Source of the DNA: an uncultured Collinsella sp.
GTDB taxonomy: Bacteria > Actinomycetota > Coriobacteriia > Coriobacteriales > Coriobacteriaceae
Direction of reading: 5' to 3'
Assembly (NCBI GenBank): GCA_902496645.1
Contig: CABVBR010000049.1
Span: 1 to 13,102, forward strand
DNA length: 13,102 nt
This document shows positions 1-7,070 of this stretch, piece by piece. The notes under the pieces were generated by a model. That model saw only the letters and a program-made list of their open reading frames with translations, made no database searches and was not told where the DNA came from. The position numbers were made by a program, and so were the translations under genes. Every line of letters begins with the position of its first letter. The first letter of the stretch is position 1.

Positions 1-76
1 CGGCGAGGTGCTCGAGATCTGCGTGGCCGACGGCGACCTCGTGGAGTTTGGCAGCTGCCTCATGAGGATCGGATAG
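1..76 (+). CDS. accB: Biotin carboxyl carrier protein of acetyl-CoA carboxylase, C-terminal fragment
   Basis: Only the last 24 codons and the stop (TAG, 74-76) are in the window, read in the frame starting at base 2. They encode GEVLEICVADGDLVEFGSCL followed by MRIG. This is the usual end of a biotinyl domain: the final beta strands after the biotin-lysine hairpin, with the V-x-DGD-x-VEFG pattern. The biotinylated Met-Lys motif itself lies upstream and cannot be seen. AccB carries the carboxyl group between AccC and the carboxyltransferase. The position directly before fabZ and accC matches the accB-fabZ-accC order of Gram-positive fatty-acid operons. The short fragment and this context make accB likely, although another biotinyl or lipoyl-domain protein cannot be strictly excluded. 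Confidence 0.85.
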   Translation, partial: GEVLEICVADGDLVEFGSCLMRIG

Positions 77-85
77 GTGATATCC

Positions 86-508
86 ATGAACAAAGAAGAC
101 CTCAAGAAGCTGTTGCCGCATCGCGAGCCGATGCTTTTGCTCGACGAGGCCGAGCTGGTGGGCGACGAGGCCCACGGCAAGATTATGATCACGGGCGACG
201 AGTACTTTTTGCAGGGGCATTTTCCGGGAAACCCGGTCGTCCCCGGCGTGATTCAGTGCGAGATGCTCGCCCAGAACTGCTGCGTGCTGCTGATGGGCGA
301 TGAGGAGGCGCGTGGCGCGACGCCGTTCTACACGAGTCTGGACAAGGTGCGCTTTAAGCGTCCGGTGCGCCCGGGCGACACGGTGGATCTGGTGTGTTCC
401 ATCACGCGTGCGCGCGGGCCGTTCCGCTTTGCGACGGGTGCTGCGAGCGTCAACGGTGAGGTTTGCTGCCGCGCCGATATGTCTTTTGCACTCATGCACG
501 AAAGTTAA
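86..508 (+). CDS. fabZ: 3-hydroxyacyl-[acyl-carrier-protein] dehydratase FabZ
   Basis: FabZ removes water from (3R)-hydroxyacyl-ACP to give trans-2-enoyl-ACP in the cytosolic type II fatty-acid cycle. The 140-residue protein has the normal family length and the hotdog-fold signatures: LPHREPMLLLDE near the N-terminus, then GHFPGNPVVPG with the catalytic histidine (H45), and the catalytic glutamate E59 in the following helix (QCEMLAQ). I chose the ATG at 86 because AGGTGA at 75-80 sits 5 nt upstream. A GTG at 77, in frame, would add three residues but has no ribosome binding site. The gene begins 9 nt after the accB stop and ends 10 nt before accC, so it is cotranscribed. There is no sign of the longer FabA isomerase form. 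Confidence 0.95.
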   Translation: MNKEDLKKLLPHREPMLLLDEAELVGDEAHGKIMITGDEYFLQGHFPGNPVVPGVIQCEMLAQNCCVLLMGDEEARGATPFYTSLDKVRFKRPVRPGDTVDLVCSITRARGPFRFATGAASVNGEVCCRADMSFALMHES

Positions 509-518
509 GGAAGGCTTC

Positions 519-1862
519 ATGTTCGACAAAGTGCTCATCGCCAACCGCGGCGAAGTCGCGGTCCGTGTTATCCGCGCGTGCCGCGATATGGGCATCAAGA
601 CCGTCGCCGTTTATTCCACGGCCGACGCGGACGCGCTGCACGTGCAGCTTGCCGACGAGGCATATTGCATCGGTGGCCCGCGTCTTGCCGAGAGCTACCT
701 CAACGACGATGCCGTGCTCACCTGTGCCGTAAAGTCGGGAGCTAAGGCAATTCATCCCGGCTATGGCTTCTTTTCCGAGAAGGCGAGCTTTGTGCGCGAC
801 TGCGACAAGTATGGTCTGGCGTTTGTCGGCCCTTCGGCCGAGGTGATCGACAGCATGGGCGACAAGGACGCCGCACGTCGAACGGCTGCCGCGGCGGGCG
901 TGCCCATCGTGCCGGGCTGCGATTTGCTCAAAAGCCCCGAGGAGGCAACGGCCGAGGCCGAGCGCATTGGCTGCCCCGTGCTTATTAAGGCGCGTGCAGG
1001 CGGTGGCGGTCGCGGCATTCGCAAGGTCGACCGCGTGGAAGATGCGGCAAAGGCATTCATCGAGGCGCGTGCCGAGGGCGAGGCCGTTTTTGGCGACGGT
1101 GAGTGCTACATGGAGAAGTTCGTCGCGCCGGCGCACCACGTTGAGGTGCAGATTATGGCCGATAAGCAGGGCCATGTGTTTTCGCTCGGCGAGCGCGAGT
1201 GCTCGGTGCAGCGTCGCAACCAAAAGCTGATCGAGGAGAGCCCCGCGCCGTGCCTCGACGGACACGACGACATTCGTGCTCGCATGCACAAGGCGGCGCG
1301 TGACCTGGCTCGTGCCGTCGGCTACGAAGGAGCCGGTACCATCGAGTTCCTGTATTCGGACGACGGCAATTTCTACTTTATGGAAATGAACACGCGCTTG
1401 CAGGTGGAGCACCCGGTTACAGAGTTTGTGACCGATACCGACTTGGTCAAGTGGCAACTGCGCGTGGCAGCCGGCCAGCCTCTGCCCTTTGAGCAGGAGG
1501 ACATGCCGGTCCACAACCACGCCATGGAGTGCCGCATCAATGCCGAAACGCCGGACTTTCTGCCGTCATGCGGAACGGTCACCGCGTTGCGCGTGCCGGG
1601 TGGTCCGCGCGTGCGCTGGGATTCCGCCATGTTTACCGGGGCCGCCGTTCCGCCGTACTACGACTCCATGCTCGGCAAGCTCATCGTGTGCGCGCCCACG
1701 CGTGACGGCGCCATTCGCAAGATGCGCTCGGCCCTGGGCGAGCTCGTGATTGAGGGCGTGAGCGAAAACAGCGAGCTTCAGCTCGACGTGCTGGCAAACG
1801 ACGAGTTCTTGTCGGGCATGTATCACACCGATCTGATGGGGCATCTCTATGCTGATGAATAG
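519..1862 (+). CDS. accC: Acetyl-CoA carboxylase, biotin carboxylase subunit
   Basis: AccC uses ATP and bicarbonate to carboxylate the biotin on AccB, the first half-reaction of malonyl-CoA synthesis. The 447-residue length is typical. Visible landmarks are the N-terminal MFDKVLIANRGEVAVRVIRA, the HPGYGFFSE segment, the ATP-grasp lysine K157 followed by the glycine-rich loop GGGGRG (about 161-166), and the metal and bicarbonate signature MEMNTRLQVEHP (288-299), which includes E289, N291 and R293. The ATG at 519 is preceded by AAGGAAGG just after the fabZ stop. The reading frame stays open upstream to 300, but that part overlaps fabZ out of frame and is not homologous. The 3' end overlaps accDA by 14 nt, suggesting translational coupling. 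No biotinyl domain is fused to it. Confidence 0.97.
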   Translation: MFDKVLIANRGEVAVRVIRACRDMGIKTVAVYSTADADALHVQLADEAYCIGGPRLAESYLNDDAVLTCAVKSGAKAIHPGYGFFSEKASFVRDCDKYGLAFVGPSAEVIDSMGDKDAARRTAAAAGVPIVPGCDLLKSPEEATAEAERIGCPVLIKARAGGGGRGIRKVDRVEDAAKAFIEARAEGEAVFGDGECYMEKFVAPAHHVEVQIMADKQGHVFSLGERECSVQRRNQKLIEESPAPCLDGHDDIRARMHKAARDLARAVGYEGAGTIEFLYSDDGNFYFMEMNTRLQVEHPVTEFVTDTDLVKWQLRVAAGQPLPFEQEDMPVHNHAMECRINAETPDFLPSCGTVTALRVPGGPRVRWDSAMFTGAAVPPYYDSMLGKLIVCAPTRDGAIRKMRSALGELVIEGVSENSELQLDVLANDEFLSGMYHTDLMGHLYADE

Positions 1863-3573
1863 AAAAGCGAAGACGGTCAATGTCCTTGAGGGGCCGATAA
1901 CCGAGTCGTGCGCCGAGTTTCCCGCGCGCCACGTGTTTATCAAGTGCCCGGAGTGCCGCCGTGTGATCGATGAGGCACGTCTGCACGACAATCTCGAGGT
2001 CTGCCCTCGTTGCGGTAAACACTTTCGCGTGAGCGGTCGCGCGCGCATGCGCATGACGGTCGATGAGGGCGCGTTTGAGGAATGGGGTGCCAATCTGGCG
2101 TCGGAGGATTTCCTCTCGTTTCCTGGCTATGCCGACAAGCTCAAGAGCGTGAGCGAGCGTTCGGGCGAGCGCGATGCCGTTGTGTGCGGCAGGGGCAAAA
2201 TCTGCGGTTGCGATACGGCGATCTTCTTTATGGACGCCAACTTTATGATGGGCTCGATGGGCTCTGTGGTGGGCGAGAAGATCTGTCGCACATTTGAGCG
2301 TGCGACCGAGCTGGGATTGCCAGTTGTCGGCTTTACCGTTTCGGGCGGCGCGCGCATGCAAGAGGGCGTGACATCGCTTATGCAGATGGCCAAGATTTCC
2401 GCGGCGGTTAGGCGCCACAGCGAGGCGGGCGGCCTGTATATCACGGTGCTCACCGACCCCACGACCGGAGGCGTAACCGCGAGCTTTGCCATGGAGGGCG
2501 ACATTATCCTGGCCGAGCCCGATGCCTTGACGGCATTTGCCGGCCCGCGCGTGATCGAGCAAAACATGCACAAGCGCCTGCCCAAGGGGTTCCAGCGCTC
2601 CGAGTTTTTGCTGGAGCACGGTTTTTGCGATGCCGTTGTTCCGCGTGGCGAGATTGCGCTCACGGTAGGCGAGCTGCTGGCGCTGCACGAAGGGCACGCG
2701 CCCGGCCTGGGGGCACCGCATGAGATCGTGCATACGGGTCGCCGCGGCAAAAAGTTGGGACACTTGTTTAAGCGCTCGGCGGCACCAAAAACCGCGCTCG
2801 AGATTGTCAAGCAGACCCGCTCGGCAGATCGCGCCACGGCGGGCGAGATGATCTCGCTGGGCCTGGATGGATTTGTGGAGCTGCACGGCGACCGCTACTT
2901 TGGTGACGACGCCGCTGTGGTGGCTGGCATTGGCTGGAAAGACGGACGCCCCGTAACGGTCATCGCCATCGAGCGCGGCACCACGACCAAAGAGCGTATG
3001 CGCCGCAACTTTGGCATGGCGCATCCCGAGGGCTACCGCAAAGCACGTCGCCTGATGCGCCAGGCCGAAAAGTTTGGTCGACCGGTCCTATGCCTGGTCG
3101 ATACCTCGGGCGCGTTTTGCGGCATCGGTGCCGAGGAGCGCGGCCAGGGCGAGGCGATTGCCCAGAATCTCATGGAGATGAGCGGCCTTAAGACGCCGAT
3201 TGTCTCGGTGGTGACAGGCGAGGGCGGCTCTGGTGGCGCGCTGGCGCTGTCCGTGGCCGACCGCATCCTGATGCTCTCGAGCTCGGCCTATTCGGTCGTG
3301 AGCCCCGAAGCCTGTGCGTCGATCCTGTGGAAGGATACCGAGCGCGCGAATGAGGCCGCCGAGGCGCTGAAGCTCACGGCCCCCGATCTGTTGGCGCTCG
3401 GCATCATCGACGGCATCGTCGACGATAGGGGCCTGTCGCATGAGGAGATCGCCGGTGCCGTCATGTCCTCGGCATTCGATGCCTTCGATACGCTTGGGCA
3501 GCTCGACGACGCGACCCTTACAAACCTCCGCTACGAAAAGTACCGCGCAATCGGTCGGTACCGCACGATGTGA
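1849..3573 (+). CDS. accDA: Acetyl-CoA carboxylase carboxyltransferase, fused beta (AccD) and alpha (AccA) subunits
   Basis: This 574-residue protein transfers the carboxyl group from carboxybiotin to acetyl-CoA. It joins two normally separate subunits in one chain. The N-terminal AccD half has the four-cysteine zinc finger (C33, C36, C52, C55), SGGARMQEG at 165-173 and DPTTGGVTASFAMEGDIILA. The C-terminal AccA half begins near residue 316 and shows ELHGDRYFGDD, RRNFGMAHPEGYRKA, GAEERGQGEAIA, GEGGSGGALA (457-466) and SPEACASILWKD. Separate E. coli subunits total about 620 residues, so the fusion is compact. No stop or frameshift separates the halves. Starts are possible at 1849 or 1855; GATGGGG at 1835-1841 favours 1849. 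It overlaps accC by 14 nt and closes the fatty-acid gene run. Confidence 0.95.
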   Translation: MLMNRKAKTVNVLEGPITESCAEFPARHVFIKCPECRRVIDEARLHDNLEVCPRCGKHFRVSGRARMRMTVDEGAFEEWGANLASEDFLSFPGYADKLKSVSERSGERDAVVCGRGKICGCDTAIFFMDANFMMGSMGSVVGEKICRTFERATELGLPVVGFTVSGGARMQEGVTSLMQMAKISAAVRRHSEAGGLYITVLTDPTTGGVTASFAMEGDIILAEPDALTAFAGPRVIEQNMHKRLPKGFQRSEFLLEHGFCDAVVPRGEIALTVGELLALHEGHAPGLGAPHEIVHTGRRGKKLGHLFKRSAAPKTALEIVKQTRSADRATAGEMISLGLDGFVELHGDRYFGDDAAVVAGIGWKDGRPVTVIAIERGTTTKERMRRNFGMAHPEGYRKARRLMRQAEKFGRPVLCLVDTSGAFCGIGAEERGQGEAIAQNLMEMSGLKTPIVSVVTGEGGSGGALALSVADRILMLSSSAYSVVSPEACASILWKDTERANEAAEALKLTAPDLLALGIIDGIVDDRGLSHEEIAGAVMSSAFDAFDTLGQLDDATLTNLRYEKYRAIGRYRTM

Positions 3574-3575
3574 CA

Positions 3576-3621
3576 AAGGGACAGCCCGCATGTCACATTG
3601 GGAAAGGCGTTCCATGTCACA
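3576..3621 (+). repeat. Tandem ribosome-binding-site/start units before the EIIC gene
   Basis: CATGTCACA occurs twice, at 3589-3597 and 3613-3621, 24 nt apart. Each copy contains an in-frame ATG-TCA and is preceded by a purine-rich sequence (AAAGGGA at 3576-3582, GGGAAAGG at 3600-3607). The EIIC gene therefore has two plausible starts in the same frame that look like a small duplication. Which one is used cannot be decided from sequence alone. Confidence 0.5.
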
Positions 3622-4828
3622 AGGTTCTAACACCTCGTTTACAACGACGGTTTCATCAAACGCTATGGCCGTGGTGGACTATCTGTCCAAAAGCATGATG
3701 TCGGCGCTGCCCTTTATTGTCTGCGCGGCGTTGTTCCGCACCGTCGCCGTCATTATGGGCGAAGGCATGCTGGGCCTGTGGTCTGCCGATTCCGAAATCT
3801 ATCGCCTGTTCTACAGTTGGCTCTATAACGCCGGCTACTACTTTTTGCCCATTTATCTTGGTTGGGCGGCCGCCCGCCAGCTCGGTTGCTCGGAGCAGCT
3901 GGGCATGATGCTGGGCGGCGTATTGATTGCGCCCGACCTGCTTAAGCTCGTCGATGCCGCATCGACGACGGGGGCATCGATGACTTCCGTGTATGGTCTG
4001 CTTCCCGCGCCGGTCAATGATTACACGACGACTGTTATTCCGGTTCTCATCTCGGTGCCCGTGCTATGGCGAGTGGAGTGTTTCTTTTCGCGCGTTATCC
4101 CTAAGGCCGTGGCGTTTTCGTTCGTTCCGTTTGCGACCATGCTTGTCATGGTTCCGGTTTCGCTGTGTATCACGGCGCCGGCGGGCAGCTATCTGGGCAT
4201 GCTGTTGGGCCAGCTTATGTTTATGCTTGGCAATTCCGGTGGCATCGTGTCGCTGCTCACGCTCATGGGGCTTGCCGCGGGCTGGGAGTTCCTTAAGATC
4301 GCGGGTGTCAGCAACGTTGTCCTATCGCTCGCCTATGCGCAGTTTATGAGTGTGGGAACGGATTCGTGCATTCTGATCGCCGCGACGATGGCAACGTTCG
4401 CCGTTTGGGGCATGCCCTTTGGCGCGTCGCTTCGCGTTGCGGATAAGGACGAGAAGGCGCTCATGCTGGGCTATTCAATCTCGGGCGTGCTTGGCGGCGT
4501 AAGCGAGCCGGCGCTGTACGGTTGCGGCTTTAAATATGGCAGGTGCCTGACGTGCATGGCCATTGGCGGTGCCGTCGGAGGCCTTGTTGCGGCCGTGGGC
4601 CACGTTACGGCCTATACCATCGGCATGACGAATGTCCTCATGGTCATTGGCTTTGCCACAGGTGGTTTTTCGAACCTGCTGTGGTGCTGCGTTGCCGGCG
4701 GCACGGCTTTTGTGGTGTCTGCGGCGCTGAGCTACTGCTTTGGCGTGGTGCCGGCGAAGGGGCAGGCGACGGGGGACGGAGCCGATTCGCCCGAAACAGT
4801 GGCGAGCGCTGCTGAAGTAAGCGCATAA
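3614..4828 (+). CDS. Stand-alone PTS EIIC-domain sugar permease (glucose/beta-glucoside family)
   Basis: This is a very hydrophobic 404-residue membrane protein with about ten predicted transmembrane stretches. It resembles the EIIC (membrane) domain of phosphotransferase permeases of the glucose superfamily. Diagnostic pieces are VDYLSKSMMSALPFIVCAALF, LPIYLGWAAARQLG, GGVLIAPDL, YTTTVIPVLISVPVL and the substrate-site motif GVSEPALYG with E298. No EIIB domain with its phosphocysteine and no EIIA domain is fused to it or found nearby, so phosphotransfer must come from proteins encoded elsewhere, or the protein works differently. The last 20 residues are polar and unstructured. The ATG at 3614 follows GGGAAAGG by 6 nt. 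An in-frame ATG at 3590 with AAAGGGA upstream is an alternative that adds eight residues. The substrate is unknown. Confidence 0.8.
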   Translation: MSQGSNTSFTTTVSSNAMAVVDYLSKSMMSALPFIVCAALFRTVAVIMGEGMLGLWSADSEIYRLFYSWLYNAGYYFLPIYLGWAAARQLGCSEQLGMMLGGVLIAPDLLKLVDAASTTGASMTSVYGLLPAPVNDYTTTVIPVLISVPVLWRVECFFSRVIPKAVAFSFVPFATMLVMVPVSLCITAPAGSYLGMLLGQLMFMLGNSGGIVSLLTLMGLAAGWEFLKIAGVSNVVLSLAYAQFMSVGTDSCILIAATMATFAVWGMPFGASLRVADKDEKALMLGYSISGVLGGVSEPALYGCGFKYGRCLTCMAIGGAVGGLVAAVGHVTAYTIGMTNVLMVIGFATGGFSNLLWCCVAGGTAFVVSAALSYCFGVVPAKGQATGDGADSPETVASAAEVSA

Positions 4829-4835
4829 ACCTGTG

Positions 4836-4860
4836 CGACAAAAGGACGATCCCTTTGTCG
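4836..4860 (+). repeat. Small inverted repeat after the EIIC gene
   Basis: CGACAAA (4836-4842) pairs with TTTGTCG (4854-4860) around an 11-nt loop. The stem could lengthen by two G-C pairs beyond one mismatch. There is no T-run directly after it, so it is not by itself a terminator. It shares GACAAANGGAC with the sequence just after the accDA stop (3572-3582). Confidence 0.5.
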
Positions 4861-4866
4861 TGTTCC

Positions 4867-4899
4867 AAGGCCGTGGCTCGTGTGGGCTGCGGCCTTTTT
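4867..4899 (+). terminator. Intrinsic terminator after the EIIC gene
   Basis: AAGGCCG (4867-4873) pairs with CGGCCTT (4890-4896), and the T-run continues to 4899. The 16-nt loop can partly pair further (GGCTC with GGGCT). It lies 38 nt after the EIIC stop and before the transporter gene at 4973, so the EIIC transcript probably ends here. Confidence 0.75.
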
Positions 4900-4931
4900 G
4901 TATCTGGGGGACAAAGTGGCTACACTACAAT
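4898..4931 (+). promoter_or_regulatory. Weak candidate promoter for the cation transporter gene
   Basis: TTGTAT (4898-4903) lies 17 nt before TACACT (4921-4926), which overlaps a second possible -10, TACAAT (4926-4931). The match to consensus is modest. Support comes mainly from position, just after a terminator and before a gene that needs its own promoter. An A/T-rich stretch at 4941-4957 is another possible site. Confidence 0.25.
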
Positions 4932-4972
4932 CCGGTCAAGCAATAGATATATAAGTAGTACCGTGGGGGCGG

Positions 4973-6133
4973 ATGCAGATGGTCGAGTGGATTGTTAGGC
5001 GCGCGCAGGGTGATCGTGCGCGTGTGGGCACGTTAGCGGGCATGGTGTGTATTGTCGCCAATGTGGCGCTTTGTGCTGCAAAGGGTGCCATTGGTGTGGT
5101 TTCGGGATCGGTTTCGATTGTGGCGGATGCCATGAACAACCTGTCCGATGCCAGCTCGAATATCGTGAGCGTGCTGGGCTTTAAGCTGGCGAGCAAGCCG
5201 GCCGACCCCGAGCATCCTTACGGCCACGGTCGCTACGAGTATCTCTCGGGTCTGGTCGTGGCGGCACTCGTGCTGCTGATTGGCGTTGAACTGGTGAAGT
5301 CCTCGGTCGAGCGCGTCATCCACCCCGAACCTGTCGAGTTCTCGCTTGCCCTCGTGGCAGTTCTAGTGCTTTCGATGGTCGTAAAGCTCTGGATGGCGGC
5401 CCTCAACCAAAAGCTCGGCGATCGCATTGAGTCCGAGACGCTGCATGCGACCGCGCAGGATTCCAAGAACGATGTTCTTGCCACGGGCGCCGTACTGGCG
5501 TGCGCAATTGTTTCGCAGGTGACGGGCATCAACCTTGACGCTTGGGTCGGCCTTGCCGTTGGTGCCTATATTGGCTGGAGCGGTTTTGAACTCATCCAGG
5601 ATACGGTGAGCCCGCTTTTGGGCCAGACGCCCGATCCTAAGCTGGTCAAGCACATTCGAGACAAGATCATGAGCTATCCCGGCGTTTTAGGCGTTCACGA
5701 TCTGATGGTTCACGATTACGGCCCGGGCAGGAAGTTCGCAAGCGCTCACGCCGAGATGGCAGCCGAGGCCAGCCCGCTGGAAAGTCACGACACGCTCGAT
5801 AACATCGAGCAGTCGTTTAGGAACGAAGACGGCATGATTGTCACGCTCCATTACGACCCCATCGTGACCGACGATCCCAAGGTGGCGAGCATGCGTTTGC
5901 GCATTAACGCAATGGCTCAGGAGATCGATAGTCGCCTCTCGATTCATGACCTGCGCTGTGTGTCGGGTCCTACGCACACCAATGTGATTTTCGACTGCGT
6001 GCGTCCCTCAGATCTGCAGATGAGTGCCGAAGACGTAAAGCACGCGCTGGCACAACGAGTCGAATCGGAATACCCCAAGTCGATTGCCAAGATCACGATC
6101 GACGAAGACTACGTAGGCCATACCCACGAGTAG
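4973..6133 (+). CDS. Cation diffusion facilitator efflux transporter, probable manganese type (MntE-like)
   Basis: This 386-residue inner-membrane exporter belongs to the cation diffusion facilitator family, which exports divalent metals in exchange for protons. The N-terminal half has about six membrane helices. It contains GSVSIVADAMNNLSDASSN in helix 2, the loop PEHPYGHGRYEYLSG and a long cytoplasmic C-terminal region typical of the family. The metal-site residues read N55-x3-D59 in helix 2 and D163-x3-D167 in helix 5. Zinc and iron members use Asp or His at the first position of each pair; the Asn-Asp-Asp-Asp set is known from manganese exporters such as pneumococcal MntE, so manganese is the best guess. 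The ATG at 4973 has GGGGG only 3 nt away; an ATG at 4979 is better spaced. It is followed 39 nt later by a phosphatase gene, probably in the same transcript. Confidence 0.88.
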   Translation: MQMVEWIVRRAQGDRARVGTLAGMVCIVANVALCAAKGAIGVVSGSVSIVADAMNNLSDASSNIVSVLGFKLASKPADPEHPYGHGRYEYLSGLVVAALVLLIGVELVKSSVERVIHPEPVEFSLALVAVLVLSMVVKLWMAALNQKLGDRIESETLHATAQDSKNDVLATGAVLACAIVSQVTGINLDAWVGLAVGAYIGWSGFELIQDTVSPLLGQTPDPKLVKHIRDKIMSYPGVLGVHDLMVHDYGPGRKFASAHAEMAAEASPLESHDTLDNIEQSFRNEDGMIVTLHYDPIVTDDPKVASMRLRINAMAQEIDSRLSIHDLRCVSGPTHTNVIFDCVRPSDLQMSAEDVKHALAQRVESEYPKSIAKITIDEDYVGHTHE

Positions 6134-6172
6134 GGTTGCACCGGCAAAGCAAGTTATACAGAAGGGGAGAGC

Positions 6173-6799
6173 ATGAAGCGTCTATATCTACTTCGTCATG
6201 GCCAGACGGAATTCAACGTTAAAAAGCTCGTCCAGGGTCGCTGTGATTCATCGCTCACCGACTTAGGCCGTCAGCAAGCCGGGATGGCAGCCGCATGGCT
6301 CAAAGCCCACAACGTCGTTCCCGACAAAGTGGCCTCATCACCCTTAGGCCGAGCCATGGACACAGCTCAGCGCGTCGCATGCGAGCTCCTCGGCCCGGAC
6401 GCAGCAGTCGAGCCCTGCGAAGGCATCATCGAGCGCTGCTATGGAACCTTCGAGGAAGGCCCGCACGACGCGCTGCCCACCGACGTCTGGGATCCAGGCG
6501 AAGATCTGGTCCCCTTTGGAGGAGAGGGAAGCAAAGCGTTGCAAGAACGCATGGTAGCCACCCTCACCAATCTCATGAGCGCCGATGGTATCGAAACCCT
6601 CCTAGCAGTAAGCCACGGCAGCGCCAGCCGCCAATTCATCAAGGCTGCAGCCCCAGAGGGCTTCGAGCTCCCAACAAAACTCCCCAACTGCGCCATCATG
6701 ATCTTCGATTTCGATGAGGCAAAGCCACAAGCAGAAGGCGAGTCTCATCAATGCAAGTTCACCCTCCAGCAAATTGTGGATCCCCAACAAAGTAATTAG
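6173..6799 (+). CDS. Histidine phosphatase family protein (phosphoglycerate mutase-like)
   Basis: This is a soluble 208-residue phosphatase of the branch-1 histidine phosphatase superfamily, which works through a phosphohistidine intermediate. The LLRHGQTEFN motif supplies R8, the nucleophile H9 and N15. SSPLGRAMDTA supplies R60, IIERCYGTFEE supplies the acid E87, and AVSHGS supplies the second histidine H148. The protein is shorter than the 2,3-bisphosphoglycerate-dependent glycolytic mutase, so a broad-specificity phosphatase such as the CobC or PhoE group is more likely than a glycolytic enzyme. The substrate cannot be read from sequence. AAGGGGAGA lies just before the ATG. The second half uses codons such as CTA, TTA and CCA that are rare in the neighbouring genes. 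Confidence 0.85.
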   Translation: MKRLYLLRHGQTEFNVKKLVQGRCDSSLTDLGRQQAGMAAAWLKAHNVVPDKVASSPLGRAMDTAQRVACELLGPDAAVEPCEGIIERCYGTFEEGPHDALPTDVWDPGEDLVPFGGEGSKALQERMVATLTNLMSADGIETLLAVSHGSASRQFIKAAAPEGFELPTKLPNCAIMIFDFDEAKPQAEGESHQCKFTLQQIVDPQQSN

Positions 6800-6843
6800 C
6801 TGAGCGAGCAGAGTTAAGCAGACATCAACGTGTTGTCTCCCGA

Positions 6844-6980
6844 GCTTGGCAGAGGGGCGGCGAAATATATTAAGTTTGTCGCGAGTTCCGCACGCAAAGG
6901 AAAGCACTTAATGTGCTTTCCGTCTTGCGCAGGACTGTAGAGCAGCAAACTTAATATATTTCGCCGCCCCTCTGCCAAGC
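6844..6980. repeat. Perfect 35-bp inverted repeat enclosing a nested hairpin
   Basis: The left arm at 6844-6878 and the right arm at 6946-6980 are exact reverse complements over 35 bases. They start with GCTTGGCAGAGGGGCGG and continue into an A/T-rich inner part. The 67-nt spacer holds its own perfect hairpin, GGAAAGCAC (6899-6907) with GTGCTTTCC (6913-6921), loop TTAAT. This is flanked by CGCAA (6893-6897) and TTGCG (6925-6929), which also pair. The whole 137-nt unit can fold into one long hairpin. It could be a non-autonomous mobile element (MITE-like), a repeated intergenic palindrome, or a transcription barrier. No T-run follows it and I see no target-site duplication, so its nature is open. 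Confidence 0.9.
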
Positions 6981-7037
6981 CCAGGCGACTCCACGCACTT
7001 TACCTGCGTAAACAATGTGAGTGAAATATGAATCTCG

Positions 7038-7064
7038 ATGGATACGCCCGCAGCCGTGTATACT
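7038..7064 (+). promoter_or_regulatory. Putative promoter element upstream of rplC (copy 1 of a 26-nt repeat)
   Basis: The element runs from ATGGATACGCCCG (7038-7050) to CCGTGTATAC (7054-7063), followed by T to give a -10-like TATACT at 7059-7064. TGGATA at 7039-7044 would be the -35, but the 14-nt gap is short for the housekeeping sigma factor. A near-identical copy stands before rplB at 8903-8928. Transcription would start near 7071, giving a leader of roughly 175 nt. Confidence 0.5.
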
Positions 7065-7070
7065 AAACAG

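Noticed and set aside
300..518. Upstream extension of the accC frame
   Set aside because: It overlaps fabZ in another frame, is Arg-rich and unlike AccC; the ATG at 519 has a good ribosome binding site and matches the family start.
492..1520. Long open frame on the minus strand opposite accC
   Set aside because: It is a shadow of the high-GC coding strand; the product has low-complexity His/Arg/Leu composition and no recognisable domain, while accC is certain.
1681..3024. Long minus-strand open frame opposite accDA
   Set aside because: It lies antisense to a confirmed conserved gene and its translation resembles no family.
6835..6990. Target-site duplication flanking the 35-bp inverted repeat
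   Set aside because: The bases outside the arms (ending CCCGA and beginning CCAGG) do not form a convincing direct repeat, so mobility is left as a hypothesis.
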